A stretch of 64,000 nt of DNA from Rhodobacterales bacterium LSUCC0387 (GTDB taxonomy: Bacteria; Pseudomonadota; Alphaproteobacteria; Rhodobacterales; Rhodobacteraceae). Where the stretch lies: contig WVSR01000001.1 of NCBI GenBank assembly GCA_015689775.1, positions 1,515,952 through 1,579,951 of the forward strand, in the 5' to 3' direction. The translations under genes were made by a program, and so were the position numbers. The notes under the pieces are model-generated. The model was given only the letters and a program-made list of their open reading frames with translations, was not told the origin of the DNA and did no database searches. Positions 34,011 to 42,829 of the stretch are shown here, piece by piece (positions within the stretch are counted from its first letter, which is position 1; the number at the start of each line of letters is the position of its first letter).

Positions 34011-34249
34011 TGTTTGGGGCATGATTGACTGCGACTAAACCAATTTAATGTCGCGCTCTTTTTTCTTTCTAGTGAGCAACTGACTTAGACGACTTTCCCA
34101 GCTGTTGTATTCAAAAATTTTATCAAAAGACGCGTCTGTGCTCCTAGAAAGTCCAAACCATCCCGCTTTGAAGCTTCTTGTCATTTGAATTTTGATACCA
34201 CTCCCTTCCCATCCGCCCCAACAGCACCTATACTCAATCTGCTCTCTTC

Positions 34250-34556
34250 GGGGGCTATGGACATAAACGCGCTCGTAATAAGCGGATCGGACCCGGGGGC
34301 GGTACCCGGCGGCTCCACCATACCCCGTCATTTGCGGATCTTGGGGCCGAAATAGGATTGACGAACGTCTAAAGGGGTTAGCTTTGTCTCGGTGAGATAC
34401 CACCGTTATCGGTTCAAATCGTACAGTTGCAAATGACAACCGTGCTCCGGCAATGGCTCTGGCTGCATAAGCAGTTCGGGTCGCCGAAACTAAGCCCTTG
34501 CGCCTAGCCGCGTAAGGCGGGGTCCGCAGGCACCTGGCAACAGAAGCCTGCACTTC
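34250..34556 (+). ncRNA. ssrA: Transfer-messenger RNA, circularly permuted two-piece form
   Basis: The acceptor piece comes first and ends with CGGCTCC-A-CCA at 34320. A 22-base spacer (34321-34342) follows, then the coding piece opens with GGGGCCG at 34343-34349. The two pair as a 7-bp acceptor stem whose third pair is G-T, the G3-U70 alanine identity element. A CCGGG/CCCGG T-arm-like stem precedes the acceptor strand. The coding piece carries the tag frame at 34429-34470. This inverted order is the alphaproteobacterial arrangement, cut into two RNAs that rescue stalled ribosomes. The outer 5' and 3' ends given are approximate. The DNA at 34011-34249 holds no gene I recognise. Confidence 0.93.
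34429..34470 (+). other. tmRNA proteolysis-tag reading frame
   Basis: The frame encodes ANDNRAPAMALAA followed by TAA. The first alanine codon is the resume codon and the hydrophobic ALAA end is the ClpX recognition signal. ANDN openings are usual in alphaproteobacteria. The SspB adaptor that recognises such tags is encoded 640 bases downstream. Confidence 0.95.
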
Positions 34557-34672
34557 CCCCGCCCCGATTGCCACCTACCACGCGAAAAATATTTGCTTAC
34601 AGATGCAAGTAAAAGTGATCCAATCCCCTACCCCCACCGAATAAGGGTAAAGACAGGGCTTGGAAAGATCAG

Positions 34673-35029
34673 ATGAGCATCGTTGATTTTCTAAATTTCG
34701 CGGCGGGCGGGATTACCATTGCCCTTGGCGCGCTTGGGTGGTTGGCCACGCGTTGGACGATGAACGTGTTGGATATGCGTGCAGGCCCTACCAATATGGC
34801 CTACACCGAAGTGTCTGCCGCCTCGGGATGTTTGTTTGTAGGCCTCGGGCTGGGCGCGATCTTGATCAATGACCCATTGGCATGGGTTGTGATGGGTTTG
34901 GCCTATGCGGGGGCGGCACTAGGTCGGGTCACCTCGATTTTCCGCGACAAAGCATGGTCGCGGCAAAGCCTGACCTTTTTTGGCTGTGAGGCGGGATTGG
35001 CCGCGTGGTTGATAATCGCAAATAGCTGA
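34673..35029 (+). CDS. DUF4345-family small membrane protein
   Basis: A 118-residue protein with four hydrophobic segments, at about residues 8-24, 48-64, 68-88 and 101-117. A charged loop MNVLDMRAGPTNMAYTEVSAA lies between the first two. This matches the DUF4345 pattern; no function is known for the family. The ATG at 34673 follows GGAAAGATCAG. It stands between tmRNA and sspB in the same direction, but no functional connection is evident. Confidence 0.7.
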   Translation: MSIVDFLNFAAGGITIALGALGWLATRWTMNVLDMRAGPTNMAYTEVSAASGCLFVGLGLGAILINDPLAWVVMGLAYAGAALGRVTSIFRDKAWSRQSLTFFGCEAGLAAWLIIANS

Positions 35030-35108
35030 AAGGCGGGCCAAAACCGCGCTTTCTTTCCGTTCCGAATCTTCTATGCTTGCGGCTGCAGATGCAGCAAAGG
35101 CAATAATG

Positions 35109-35612
35109 ATGAGTTCGAGTTCCGACGCCTCTATCCCTTATGGTCGCTTGATGCATCATGCGATGCGCAAATTGATCCAGACTGTGCTAGAGGACGTCGC
35201 GGATAACGGCCTGCCGGGGAAACATCATTTCTTCATTACCTTCACCACGGGCCACCCTGATGTAAAAATGGCCGATTGGCTGCGCGAGCGCTATGACGCA
35301 GAAATGACCATTGTGATCCAGCATTGGTTTGACGCGCTTGAGGTGGATGAGGACGGGTTTTCCATCGTTCTTAATTTTGGCGACAACCCCGAAGCGCTGC
35401 GCGTGCCCTTTGACGCTGTTGTCACCTTCGTTGATCCTTCGGTCGAATTTGGTCTGCGGTTTGAATCGGTTGAGGTTGACGATGACAGCCCCGATCCAAG
35501 CGCCCCAAAGGACGATGATCCCGCCACCGACACTGCCCCTGCGCCCAAACTAAAGGGGGACAAAGCGCAAGGAGAAGTGGTGTCTCTGGATCGGTTCAGA
35601 AAAAATACCTGA
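35109..35612 (+). CDS. sspB: ClpXP adaptor SspB (alphaproteobacterial type)
   Basis: A protein of about 167 residues. The SspB core runs from IPYGRLMHHAMRKLIQTVLEDV to VPFDAVVTFVDPSVEFGLRFE and includes GKHHFFITFTTGHPDV, the tag-binding strand. A disordered acidic linker DDDSPDPSAPKDDDPAT follows, then a C-terminal VSLDRFRK that resembles the ClpX-docking tail. It tethers ssrA-tagged proteins to ClpXP. AAAGG lies 8 bases before this ATG; an ATG one codon earlier is equally possible. It is close to ssrA, the gene for the tag it reads. Confidence 0.9.
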   Translation: MSSSSDASIPYGRLMHHAMRKLIQTVLEDVADNGLPGKHHFFITFTTGHPDVKMADWLRERYDAEMTIVIQHWFDALEVDEDGFSIVLNFGDNPEALRVPFDAVVTFVDPSVEFGLRFESVEVDDDSPDPSAPKDDDPATDTAPAPKLKGDKAQGEVVSLDRFRKNT

Positions 35613-35675
35613 AATTTGTGGGACACCCACATGTTCGACGTAAATAAGTTACAATAAACCTGCATCGGATGCAGT

Positions 35676-36236
35676 ATGAAAAAAGATCTGCGCTTATTCC
35701 TTTCTCAGATTGTGTCTAAACCCCATCAGGTTGTGGCATTGGCTCCCTCATCGGCGGCACTGTGCCAAGAGATGGTTGCAGGTCTTGATCCCAGTAAAGG
35801 CCCGGTGATTGAACTGGGTCCGGGCACGGGCAATATCACCCGCGCCATTTTGGGCCGTGGCATTCCCCCTCATATGCTGCATTCGGTTGAGATGAACCTC
35901 AGCTTTTGCACCCATATGCGCAAGTATTTTGTAGGGGTGAATGTTCATCACATGAGCGCCTGCGATCTCGACCGCTTAGGCCTTAAAAACGTGCAGGCGG
36001 TGATCTCAGGCCTACCCTTACTGTCGATGCCCATCGGGGTGCAGCGCAATATTCTCAAAGGCAGTTTCAACAGCCTCGCGACCGAAGGCAGCTTTGTGCA
36101 ATTTACCTATGGACCAAACCCTTCAGTGCATGCCGATCTGCTTAAAAAGATGGCACTGTCATGGACACGCAGCGATAAGATCTGGCTAAACCTACCCCCT
36201 GCCCGCGTCTATCGTTTTACCAGGCATGTACACTAA
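35676..36236 (+). CDS. PmtA-like phospholipid N-methyltransferase family protein
   Basis: A 186-residue class I methyltransferase. PHQVVALAPSSAALCQEMV near residue 16 is typical of bacterial phosphatidylethanolamine N-methyltransferases. The SAM-binding motif VIELGPGTGNITRAIL lies near 44-59 and VQAVISGLPLLSMP near 106 replaces the D-x-x-x-S-G-LP active segment. It is a little short of PmtA (about 200 residues). A related rRNA-dimethylase-like role is possible but less likely. It stands alone between sspB and fumC. Confidence 0.75.
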   Translation: MKKDLRLFLSQIVSKPHQVVALAPSSAALCQEMVAGLDPSKGPVIELGPGTGNITRAILGRGIPPHMLHSVEMNLSFCTHMRKYFVGVNVHHMSACDLDRLGLKNVQAVISGLPLLSMPIGVQRNILKGSFNSLATEGSFVQFTYGPNPSVHADLLKKMALSWTRSDKIWLNLPPARVYRFTRHVH

Positions 36237-36302
36237 ATTCCCCGTTGCGATTGGACGGCGCAGGCTCTATTTGGTATGCAACAGCATACTGGAGGATGCT
36301 TC

Positions 36303-37697
36303 ATGACCCAAACCCGCACTGAATCCGATAGTTTTGGCCCGTTAGAGGTTCCCTTCGACCGCTATTGGGGGGCGCAGACACAGCGCAGCCTGATGAACTT
36401 CCCCATTGGGTGGGAGAAGCAGCCCGTTGCTATCGTGCGCGCCCTTGGAGTGATCAAGCGCGCTTGCGCCGCGGCAAATAAAGCCAGCGGCAAACTGCCT
36501 GCGGAATTGGCCGATGCCATGATCACTGCCGCGCAAGAGGTGATCGATGGCAAGCTTGATGATCATTTCCCCCTTGTGGTGTGGCAAACAGGCTCTGGCA
36601 CGCAATCCAATATGAACGCCAATGAGGTGATCTCGAACCGCGCGATTGAAATTTTGGGCGGTGTGATTGGATCAAAAACCCCCGTTCATCCAAATGATCA
36701 CTGCAATATGGGGCAATCGTCCAACGATACCTTCCCCACCGCTATGCATATCGCCGCCGCAATGACCGCGCGCGATGTGTTGCTGCCAGGCCTGGAAAAA
36801 CTAGCCAGCGCCCTCGAGGCGAAGGCAAAAGAATTCAAGGACATCATCAAGATTGGGCGCACCCATACCCAAGATGCAACCCCGCTGACCTTGGGTCAAG
36901 AATTCTCGGGCTATGCGCAGCAAATCCGCAATGGGATTGCGCGCATCGAAATGGCCCTGCCAGGCATTTACGAGTTGGCACAGGGTGGCACGGCGGTCGG
37001 AACTGGCCTGAACACAGATAAAGGCTGGGACACCACCGTTGCAGTAAATATAGCGCGGATCACGGGCCTGCCGTTCATTACCGCACCAAATAAATTCGAA
37101 GCCTTGGCCGCGCATGATGCGATGGTGTTTATGTCTGGCGCGATTAAAACAACGGCGATGGCCGCCTATAAGATCGCCAATGACATGCGCTTCTTGGGAT
37201 CTGGCCCGCGGTCGGGCCTTGGGGAATTGATCCTACCCGAAAATGAACCAGGCAGCTCAATCATGCCCGGTAAAGTAAACCCAACACAGGCTGAGGCAAT
37301 GACGCAGGTTTGTGCGCATATCTTGGGCAATGATGCTGCGATTTCCTTTGCAGGTAGCCAAGGCCATTTTGAATTGAACGTCTATAACCCAATGATGGCT
37401 TATAACCTGCTGCAATCAATGCAGCTGTTGGGGAATGCTGCTGATAGCTTTACCGAGCGCATGCTGAAAGACACACGGGCCAATGTAGAGCGGATCGAAA
37501 AGCTGATGCGCGAAAGCCTTATGTTGGTTACGGCACTTGCTCCCACAATCGGTTATGACAATGCCACCAAAGTTGCGAAAACCGCTCATAAGAATGGCAC
37601 TACCCTACGCGAAGAAGCCATCAATTTAGGCTTTGTCGATGGCGAAACCTTTGACCGCGTGGTGCGGCCCGAGGATATGATTGGCCCGAAAGGCTAA
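36303..37697 (+). CDS. fumC: Fumarate hydratase class II
   Basis: A 464-residue fumarase, the usual length. The ATG at 36303 follows GGAGG. It shows [17 protein letters not shown] near 99, [21 protein letters not shown] near 130, [17 protein letters not shown] near 185 and the family signature [17 protein letters not shown] near 317. It converts fumarate to malate in the citric acid cycle without an Fe-S cluster. A strong terminator follows. Confidence 0.97.
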   Translation: MTQTRTESDSFGPLEVPFDRYWGAQTQRSLMNFPIGWEKQPVAIVRALGVIKRACAAANKASGKLPAELADAMITAAQEVIDGKLDDHFPLVVWQTGSGTQSNMNANEVISNRAIEILGGVIGSKTPVHPNDHCNMGQSSNDTFPTAMHIAAAMTARDVLLPGLEKLASALEAKAKEFKDIIKIGRTHTQDATPLTLGQEFSGYAQQIRNGIARIEMALPGIYELAQGGTAVGTGLNTDKGWDTTVAVNIARITGLPFITAPNKFEALAAHDAMVFMSGAIKTTAMAAYKIANDMRFLGSGPRSGLGELILPENEPGSSIMPGKVNPTQAEAMTQVCAHILGNDAAISFAGSQGHFELNVYNPMMAYNLLQSMQLLGNAADSFTERMLKDTRANVERIEKLMRESLMLVTALAPTIGYDNATKVAKTAHKNGTTLREEAINLGFVDGETFDRVVRPEDMIGPKG

Positions 37698-37723
37698 TCA
37701 CTGCTGCATTTTCATCACGGATG

Positions 37724-37754
37724 ATGGGGTGCCTCTTGCAGGCACCCCATTTTT
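37724..37754 (+). terminator. Rho-independent terminator after fumC
   Basis: A 10-bp stem ATGGGGTGCC/GGCACCCCAT with a 7-base loop and a TTTTC tail, starting 27 bases after the fumC stop codon. Confidence 0.9.
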
Positions 37755-37809
37755 CTTGCCAAATCACCCGTAAAACCGCCAGATATCCACCTTGCAAAGA
37801 GTGACGAGT

Positions 37810-38007
37810 ATGAGCCAGATCATCGATCTACGCCGCGCGCGTAAGGAAAAACAAAACATAAAGAGCCGCGAACAGGCATCTGAAAATGCTACAAAATTTG
37901 GAAAATCAAAGGCCGAGAAATTACTCGCCGCCACGCGTGAGGCGCGTCTACGTGAAGTGTTGGATCAGCATAAACTGACCCCCAATTCAGAATATGATGC
38001 AGAATGA
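37810..38007 (+). CDS. DUF4169-family small basic protein
   Basis: A 65-residue protein. The family signature is IIDLRRARKEK at the start, then a lysine/glutamate-rich helix with FGKSKAEKLLAATREAR and a tail DQHKLTP. The function is unknown. It starts at the ATG at 37810 and overlaps the next gene by 4 bases (ATGA). The same two-gene pairing with a ribbon-helix-helix protein is common in alphaproteobacteria, suggesting a shared role. Confidence 0.8.
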   Translation: MSQIIDLRRARKEKQNIKSREQASENATKFGKSKAEKLLAATREARLREVLDQHKLTPNSEYDAE

Positions 38008-38234
38008 CTGACCGCCCCAAAAAACGCTCCCTCACCTTGCGCGGGCATCGCAGCTCTGTCTCATTGGAGGATCCATTTTGGGAGGAATTTTGCGCCATTG
38101 CCGCCGCGCGCGGGCAATCGGTGAACGCCCTTGCCGCAGAAATAGACGAGGCCCGTGGATTATCCTCGGGCCTTGCGACGGCGATGAGGTTATTTGTCCT
38201 TAAGGAATTGCGCGCTCATAGAGACGCGCGGTAA
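38004..38234 (+). CDS. Ribbon-helix-helix domain protein
   Basis: A 76-residue protein. The ribbon strand KRSLTLRGHRSSVSLEDPFWEEF is followed by helices IAAARGQSVNALAAEIDEAR and GLATAMRLFVLKEL, the RHH_4 pattern seen in aryl-sulfate sulfotransferase-like annotated proteins. It could bind DNA as a dimer. It overlaps DUF4169 by 4 bases and converges on the aldolase gene with a 19-bp overlap. Confidence 0.82.
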   Translation: MTDRPKKRSLTLRGHRSSVSLEDPFWEEFCAIAAARGQSVNALAAEIDEARGLSSGLATAMRLFVLKELRAHRDAR

Positions 38235-39109
38235 ATCTTATCAATATTTGCCCCAAGTGCCGCGTTAAATTCGGCGTCAGATTGCTCGGCGTTCAAGCCT
38301 TCGGTCAGGGCGCGGCTGAAGCTTGCAATCATTTTTGGGTTTTGCGACAGGCGCGCACAGGCGTCATCCGTGCTATAGCCCCCCGATAGGGCCACCACCC
38401 GCAAGACACGGGGGTGATCGGCCAGACCGTCATAAAGCCCCGCCTGATTTGGAATGGTCAGCTTGAGCATCACCTCATGGCCAACGACCAGTTGATCCAA
38501 ATGTCGGGCAATCGCATCGCACAATAGGGTTTCAGCCTCGGATTTAGTATCCGCGTGGATATTCACTTCAGGCTCAATAATCGGCACCAACCCTGCTGCG
38601 CAGACCTCGGCCGCAAGATCAAATTGCTGCTCCACGACCGACTCGATGCCGCGAGCATTGGCGGCATGAATGACCGAGCGCTCCTTGGTGCCAAAGACGC
38701 CAAAGGCGCGCGCATCTGACAAGAGCGCCGCTAGGCCCGAAATCGGCTTAAGAATCTGCACATCATCACGCGTCTCTTCCAAGCCTTTGTCGATTTTCAA
38801 AAACGGAACAATGCCCTTATCGCGCCACAGAAGTTCTGGCACAGACGTGCCGTCAATCGTGTCGCGCATGGTGCGCTCGAACAGGATCGCGCCTAGAATT
38901 TTCTCGGCGGTGAAATCGTACGCCATAATGATCCGTGCGCGCATCTCATGCATCAGCGCAAACATTTCCGCCTCGCTGCTATAGGCATCTTCCGTGATGC
39001 CATAAAGCGCAAGCGCCTTTGGGGTGGAGCCGCCCGATTGATCCAAAGCGGCGATAAAGCCTTCGTCCGTCATGATGCGCGTGCGCATGTCTTGGAACAT
39101 ATCAAACAT
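38216..39109 (-). CDS. fda: Fructose-bisphosphate aldolase class I (bacterial Fda type)
   Basis: A 297-residue Schiff-base aldolase. It begins MFDMFQDMRTRIMTDEGFIAALDQSGGSTPKAL, where ALDQSGGSTPKAL is the phosphate-binding family signature. KILGAILFERTM follows near 70, LWRDKGIVPFLKIDKGLEE near 95 and VPIIEPEVNIH near 185. GYSTDDACARL near 255 closes the active site. The ATG at 39109 with AAGGCGG upstream matches the family start and length. It serves glycolysis and gluconeogenesis. Confidence 0.9.
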   Translation of the reverse strand: MFDMFQDMRTRIMTDEGFIAALDQSGGSTPKALALYGITEDAYSSEAEMFALMHEMRARIIMAYDFTAEKILGAILFERTMRDTIDGTSVPELLWRDKGIVPFLKIDKGLEETRDDVQILKPISGLAALLSDARAFGVFGTKERSVIHAANARGIESVVEQQFDLAAEVCAAGLVPIIEPEVNIHADTKSEAETLLCDAIARHLDQLVVGHEVMLKLTIPNQAGLYDGLADHPRVLRVVALSGGYSTDDACARLSQNPKMIASFSRALTEGLNAEQSDAEFNAALGANIDKIYRASL

Positions 39110-39201
39110 CGTAAAACCGCCTTTTTCTAGCTGCGCCATTTGGTTGCATACGCCAATAAAACAAGGCTGCATAGGGGGCATGGGTAATGTTATCGCTACC
39201 G

Positions 39202-39665
39202 TTAGCGCTGCGTGATATTTAGCCAAATCCCATTGGCGGAGAGCAAGGTGAGATGGGCCACAGAGCGCGGTAGGGCGCGCCCAACGATCAAGTCGAACCA
39301 ATAGGCGCGGGCCAGCATGGCCAAGAGCACCACTCCCTCAACCATTGCAAATCCCGCGCCTGTGCAGATGCGCGGCTCCGCCAAAAACGGCTGATACGGC
39401 CCCCGCGCGCGCATTTTCCCATCGGGTGGGGTCAAACCCATCAGGATTGTCCACAGCCGTGTATAGCGGTGGATATGAAAGGGCGAGATCACCAATTGCG
39501 CCCCGCGTTTTGTCACGCGATCTCGAAACCGCCCCCACGCATTTCCGCACGCACCAACTCAGACCACGCCAGAACCTCAGTTCGCGTTTCGCACGCCTGC
39601 CCCTCAATCACCGTATCCACGCGCTATGGGTGGCTGCCATACGCGCTGATCTGGATCACATGGCC
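39202..39665 (-). pseudogene. Cytochrome P450, C-terminal remnant with frameshift and stop
   Basis: One frame reads RGAQLVISPFHIHRYTRLW, PYQPFLAEPRICTGAGFAMVEG (heme-binding loop with its cysteine) and a C-terminus VAHLTLLSANGIWLNI, the standard end of a P450. Upstream a different frame gives RVDTVIEGQ, resembling the EVD-VL-G segment before the ExxR helix, but with a TAG just before it and a TGA after. The ExxR helix and the I-helix are not recognisable. The residue before PRIC is also not the usual FGxGxR pattern. The gene is dead; the rest (39670-39844) shows nothing recognisable. Confidence 0.75.
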
Positions 39666-39844
39666 TGAGAGTCGGGGCCGTTTCGCGGCCTCGCTCCAGT
39701 ACCTTTCGCGCACCGGCGCGCGGCGGCGCGGGGTCAAACTCTGGCACAAAGAAAACCGCCCTGCGGCGCACGATATGACTCACCCCATCCATGCGGCTAG
39801 AATATCGCTGAAGGAGTGGGAATTGTTATATGAAAAAGAAACCT

Positions 39845-40591
39845 TTAGCCGAGCGCGCCAAGGGCGGGGAAATTCTCTAAGAGCCAAAAAGAAAAGGCAG
39901 AAAACGCGCCTGTCAAAAGGGCAAGACCCACGATGATCAAAAGGGTCCCCATCAGACGCTCGATCAGCTTCATATGGCGTTTGATCCGCGCCATGACCCC
40001 CATCGCGCGCTCAAGAAACAGCGCGCTCAGCAGGAAAGGTATGCCCAAGCCGGCGGCGTATACCCCAAGTAAGATTGTGCCACGCGCAAGGCTGGCTTCA
40101 TTCGCGGCTAAGGTCAGGATCACCCCAAGCTGCGGGCCAATGCACGGCGTCCAGCCAAAGGCAAAAGCCAAGCCCAAAACATAGGCCCCAAGCGCAGATC
40201 CGCCCCGATCGCCCGCGTCAAGCCGTGCTTCGCGATCCAACATTGGGATACGGAAAACCTGTAGAAAATGAAGGCCAAAAAAGATGATCACCGCGCCTGA
40301 GATACGGGACAAAAGAATTTGGTTTTGTAGAAAAAACTGACCAAAAATCGAGGCGGTAAAGCCTAAGAAGAGAAAGACAGTCGAAAGGCCCAGAACAAAA
40401 AACAAGGCCACGAGAACCGCACGATTGCGTCCCTGCCCCTTGGCCTCGTCTAGGCTGATCCCGCCCATATAGGCCAGATAGGGTGGAACAATTGGCAACA
40501 CACAGGGGCTGAGAAAACTCAGCACCCCCGCGGTCAGTGCCACAAGGATCGCGGGCAAAAGCGATGCGTCATATAGATCGATTCCGAACAT
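39845..40591 (-). CDS. ccdA: Cytochrome c biogenesis protein CcdA
   Basis: A 248-residue inner-membrane protein with six hydrophobic segments. Conserved cysteines lie in FLSPCVLPIVPPYLAYMGG near residue 25 and GWTPCIGPQLG near 143, which carry reducing equivalents across the membrane to periplasmic thioredoxin-like proteins. The ATG at 40591 (MFGIDLYD) is preferred to an upstream start. It acts with the Ccm heme-attachment system, whose ccmH-ccmF genes are at 50304-52750. Confidence 0.92.
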   Translation of the reverse strand: MFGIDLYDASLLPAILVALTAGVLSFLSPCVLPIVPPYLAYMGGISLDEAKGQGRNRAVLVALFFVLGLSTVFLFLGFTASIFGQFFLQNQILLSRISGAVIIFFGLHFLQVFRIPMLDREARLDAGDRGGSALGAYVLGLAFAFGWTPCIGPQLGVILTLAANEASLARGTILLGVYAAGLGIPFLLSALFLERAMGVMARIKRHMKLIERLMGTLLIIVGLALLTGAFSAFSFWLLENFPALGALG

Positions 40592-40698
40592 AAGTTTGGC
40601 TTTAGGGTATTTTTGGCCCTGCGTCACCTATGGCCGGTCTGCGCATGAGATCACATTCTTGTGGACAGCAGGCAGGCCTGCGCGCTAAGCCACACCCC

Positions 40699-40941
40699 AT
40701 GCAAGACCATATCCCATATGAGATTGAAATTGATGCACGCGATTTACGCTGCCCGCTGCCTGTTTTGCGTCTGCAAAAAGCGATACGGGCGGCCCAGATC
40801 GGCGTGGTGGTCAAGCTATGTGCCACCGATGCTATGGCCCAGATTGATGTGCCGCATTTTTGCGCCAGGGCGGGACACGCCCTGATCTCATCTCACCAAG
40901 AGAATAGCACCTATACGTTTTTTGTGGAAAAACGTGGTTAA
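40699..40941 (+). CDS. TusA-family sulfurtransferase
   Basis: An 80-residue protein. The TusA/SirA signature is IDARDLRCPLPVLRLQKAI at residues 8-26, where the cysteine carries the sulfur. A C-terminal strand TYTFFVEKRG ends it. It transfers persulfide sulfur for tRNA thiolation or cofactor assembly. The ATG at 40699 matches the normal family length. It converges with the ATPase gene, overlapping by 4 bases. Confidence 0.88.
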   Translation: MQDHIPYEIEIDARDLRCPLPVLRLQKAIRAAQIGVVVKLCATDAMAQIDVPHFCARAGHALISSHQENSTYTFFVEKRG

Positions 40942-42026
40942 GTGAAAACCGTAAACGCGCGCGGGTCCCAACTGACGCGGGCGCGCGCGCCGACCTCAAG
41001 GACTGGGCGGCCTACCACATTGCGCATAGAAATCCGAACATGGCGCGCAGCCCCATCAAGGCGCAAGTCATAATAGGTCATATCGCCATAATAGACGACC
41101 TCATCCACCATACCTTCGGCTGTGCGGGCGGATTTGGGATCATCGTCAAAAAGGATCGAAAGGGTTTCAGGGCGCAGCCCAATCGAAACGGCCCCGGTAG
41201 CCCCTGACCCGACCACTTGCTCGGGGGCAATCTCAGCGCGGCCAAGCCCAGCAATATCCACAGAAAAACCGCCTGAATGTTCCAAACTGCCCTCAAGGAA
41301 ATTCATCATTCCGATGAATTCCCCCACCCTGCGGCTGACGGGGCGGCGATAGAGGCGTTCGGGATCATCCAATTGCGCGATCTCTCCCTCGAACATCACC
41401 GCGATGCGATCAGACATCACCAAAGCCTCTTCTTGGTCATGGGTCACTAAGATAAAGGTAATCCCCACTTCGCGTTGCAGTTTGATCAATTCAACCTGCA
41501 TGACTTCACGCATTTTTTTGTCCAAGGCCGAAAGCGGCTCATCGAGAAGCAACACCTTCGGCTTTAGGATCAAGGCACGGGCCAATGCGACGCGCTGCCT
41601 TTGCCCGCCCGAAAGCGCATGTGCCGCGCGCGCGCCATAGCCCCCAAGGCCCACCATTTCCAATGCCTGCCCCACGGCGCAGGTCTTATCCGCTGCAGAC
41701 ATCCCCGATTTTCGCAAGCCAAAGGCCACGTTATGCTCGACATTCAAATGCGGGAAAATCGCATAGGATTGAAACACCATATTGGTCGGGCGATGGTTCG
41801 GGGCCACCCCCTCCATATTCTTGCCGCCAAGCATGATGGCGCCTGAAGAGATATCCTCGAACCCTGCAATCGCGCGCAAAAGCGTGGTCTTGCCGCAACC
41901 TGATGGTCCAAGCAGTGAGAAGAACTCACCCTGCCCGATTTCGGCCGTGATGCCCCGCAGCGCGTGATAATCGCCGTAATATTTATGGACATTCTCCAGA
42001 CGGATAATTGGCTCTTGCTTGGTCAT
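40938..42026 (-). CDS. potA: Polyamine ABC transporter ATP-binding protein
   Basis: A 362-residue ATPase. Walker A is GPSGCGKTTLLRAIAG near 38, Q-loop VFQSYAIFPHLNVEHNVAFGL, signature LSGGQRQRVALARAL near 136, Walker B VLLLDEPLSALDKKMR, and switch ILVTHDQEEAL near 190. A C-terminal TOBE domain has IGLRPETLSIL. PotA-type spacing is evident from the VEHNVAFGLRK segment. It overlaps the downstream-oriented permease by 4 bases and is the last gene of the leftward potB-potC-potA operon. Confidence 0.9.
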   Translation of the reverse strand: MTKQEPIIRLENVHKYYGDYHALRGITAEIGQGEFFSLLGPSGCGKTTLLRAIAGFEDISSGAIMLGGKNMEGVAPNHRPTNMVFQSYAIFPHLNVEHNVAFGLRKSGMSAADKTCAVGQALEMVGLGGYGARAAHALSGGQRQRVALARALILKPKVLLLDEPLSALDKKMREVMQVELIKLQREVGITFILVTHDQEEALVMSDRIAVMFEGEIAQLDDPERLYRRPVSRRVGEFIGMMNFLEGSLEHSGGFSVDIAGLGRAEIAPEQVVGSGATGAVSIGLRPETLSILFDDDPKSARTAEGMVDEVVYYGDMTYYDLRLDGAARHVRISMRNVVGRPVLEVGARARVSWDPRAFTVFT

Positions 42027-42829
42027 AAAAACCCTCCAACATCGCGCTTGCCTGTACGGCGCAGGCCACGGCGGCGGAAATATTCGGCAGTGATCAATAG
42101 GATAATCGACAACGCCACCAGCAATGTGCCAAGCGCCATGATGACAGGAACCCGCGCAGGAAAGCGCAGCAAACCCCAGACATAAACGGGCAAGGTAGGC
42201 TCATTGCCAGACAAGAAGAAGGCGATAATAAATTCGTCCAGACTGATCGTAAAGCAGATCAAAAGGGATGCAATGATGCCAGGTGCGACAAGCGGCAAGG
42301 TTACAAGGCGAAACGTGCTGAGCGGTGTTTCACCCAAATCCACAGCCGCTTCTTCTAGGCTTTTGTCCATATTGGCAAAGCTGCCTTGCAGGATCGCAAT
42401 TGAAAACGGGGTACAGATCAAAACATGGCCTGCAATCACCGACCAAATCCCCGTGGACAGCCCCGCTTGGATCAACACCACCAATAAGGACACTGCCACA
42501 ATGATTTCGGGCAGAACCAAAGGTAACATGACAAACCCCACAACTCCCCCTTTGGCAGGAAAATCATACCGCGTGGCCGCGCGTGCAGCGAACAGGCCCA
42601 AACAGGTCGATAAGACCGCAACCGAGACCGCGATAAATACGGAATTGCGCGTGGCCTCAACCAATGCCTTGGTGGTGAAAACTTCGATGAACCAGCCGAA
42701 GGTAAAGCCCTGCAACGGGAAGGCTATGACCGTGCCCGAGTTAAAGGCAAATAATGGCAATAGCACAATGGGTGCGTATAGAAACACCAAATAAAGGACC
42801 ACGTAGATCTTAAGACTTTGCCCCTTCAT
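42023..42829 (-). CDS. potC: Polyamine ABC transporter permease (PotC-like)
   Basis: A 268-residue inner-membrane permease with six hydrophobic segments. It starts KIYVVLYLVFLYAPIVLLPLF and has an EAA loop EEAAVDLGETPLSTFRLVTLPLVAPG near 165. FTISLDEFIIAFFLSG near 195 is characteristic of PotC-type permeases. The ATG at 42829 overlaps the potB stop as ATGA, and its stop overlaps potA the same way, so the three are translationally coupled. Confidence 0.9.
   Translation of the reverse strand: MKGQSLKIYVVLYLVFLYAPIVLLPLFAFNSGTVIAFPLQGFTFGWFIEVFTTKALVEATRNSVFIAVSVAVLSTCLGLFAARAATRYDFPAKGGVVGFVMLPLVLPEIIVAVSLLVVLIQAGLSTGIWSVIAGHVLICTPFSIAILQGSFANMDKSLEEAAVDLGETPLSTFRLVTLPLVAPGIIASLLICFTISLDEFIIAFFLSGNEPTLPVYVWGLLRFPARVPVIMALGTLLVALSIILLITAEYFRRRGLRRTGKRDVGGFL

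Noticed and set aside
34035..34574. A leftward open frame of 179 codons
   Set aside because: It runs antisense across the whole tmRNA gene, whose structure and tag are clear; its composition is basic and resembles no family.
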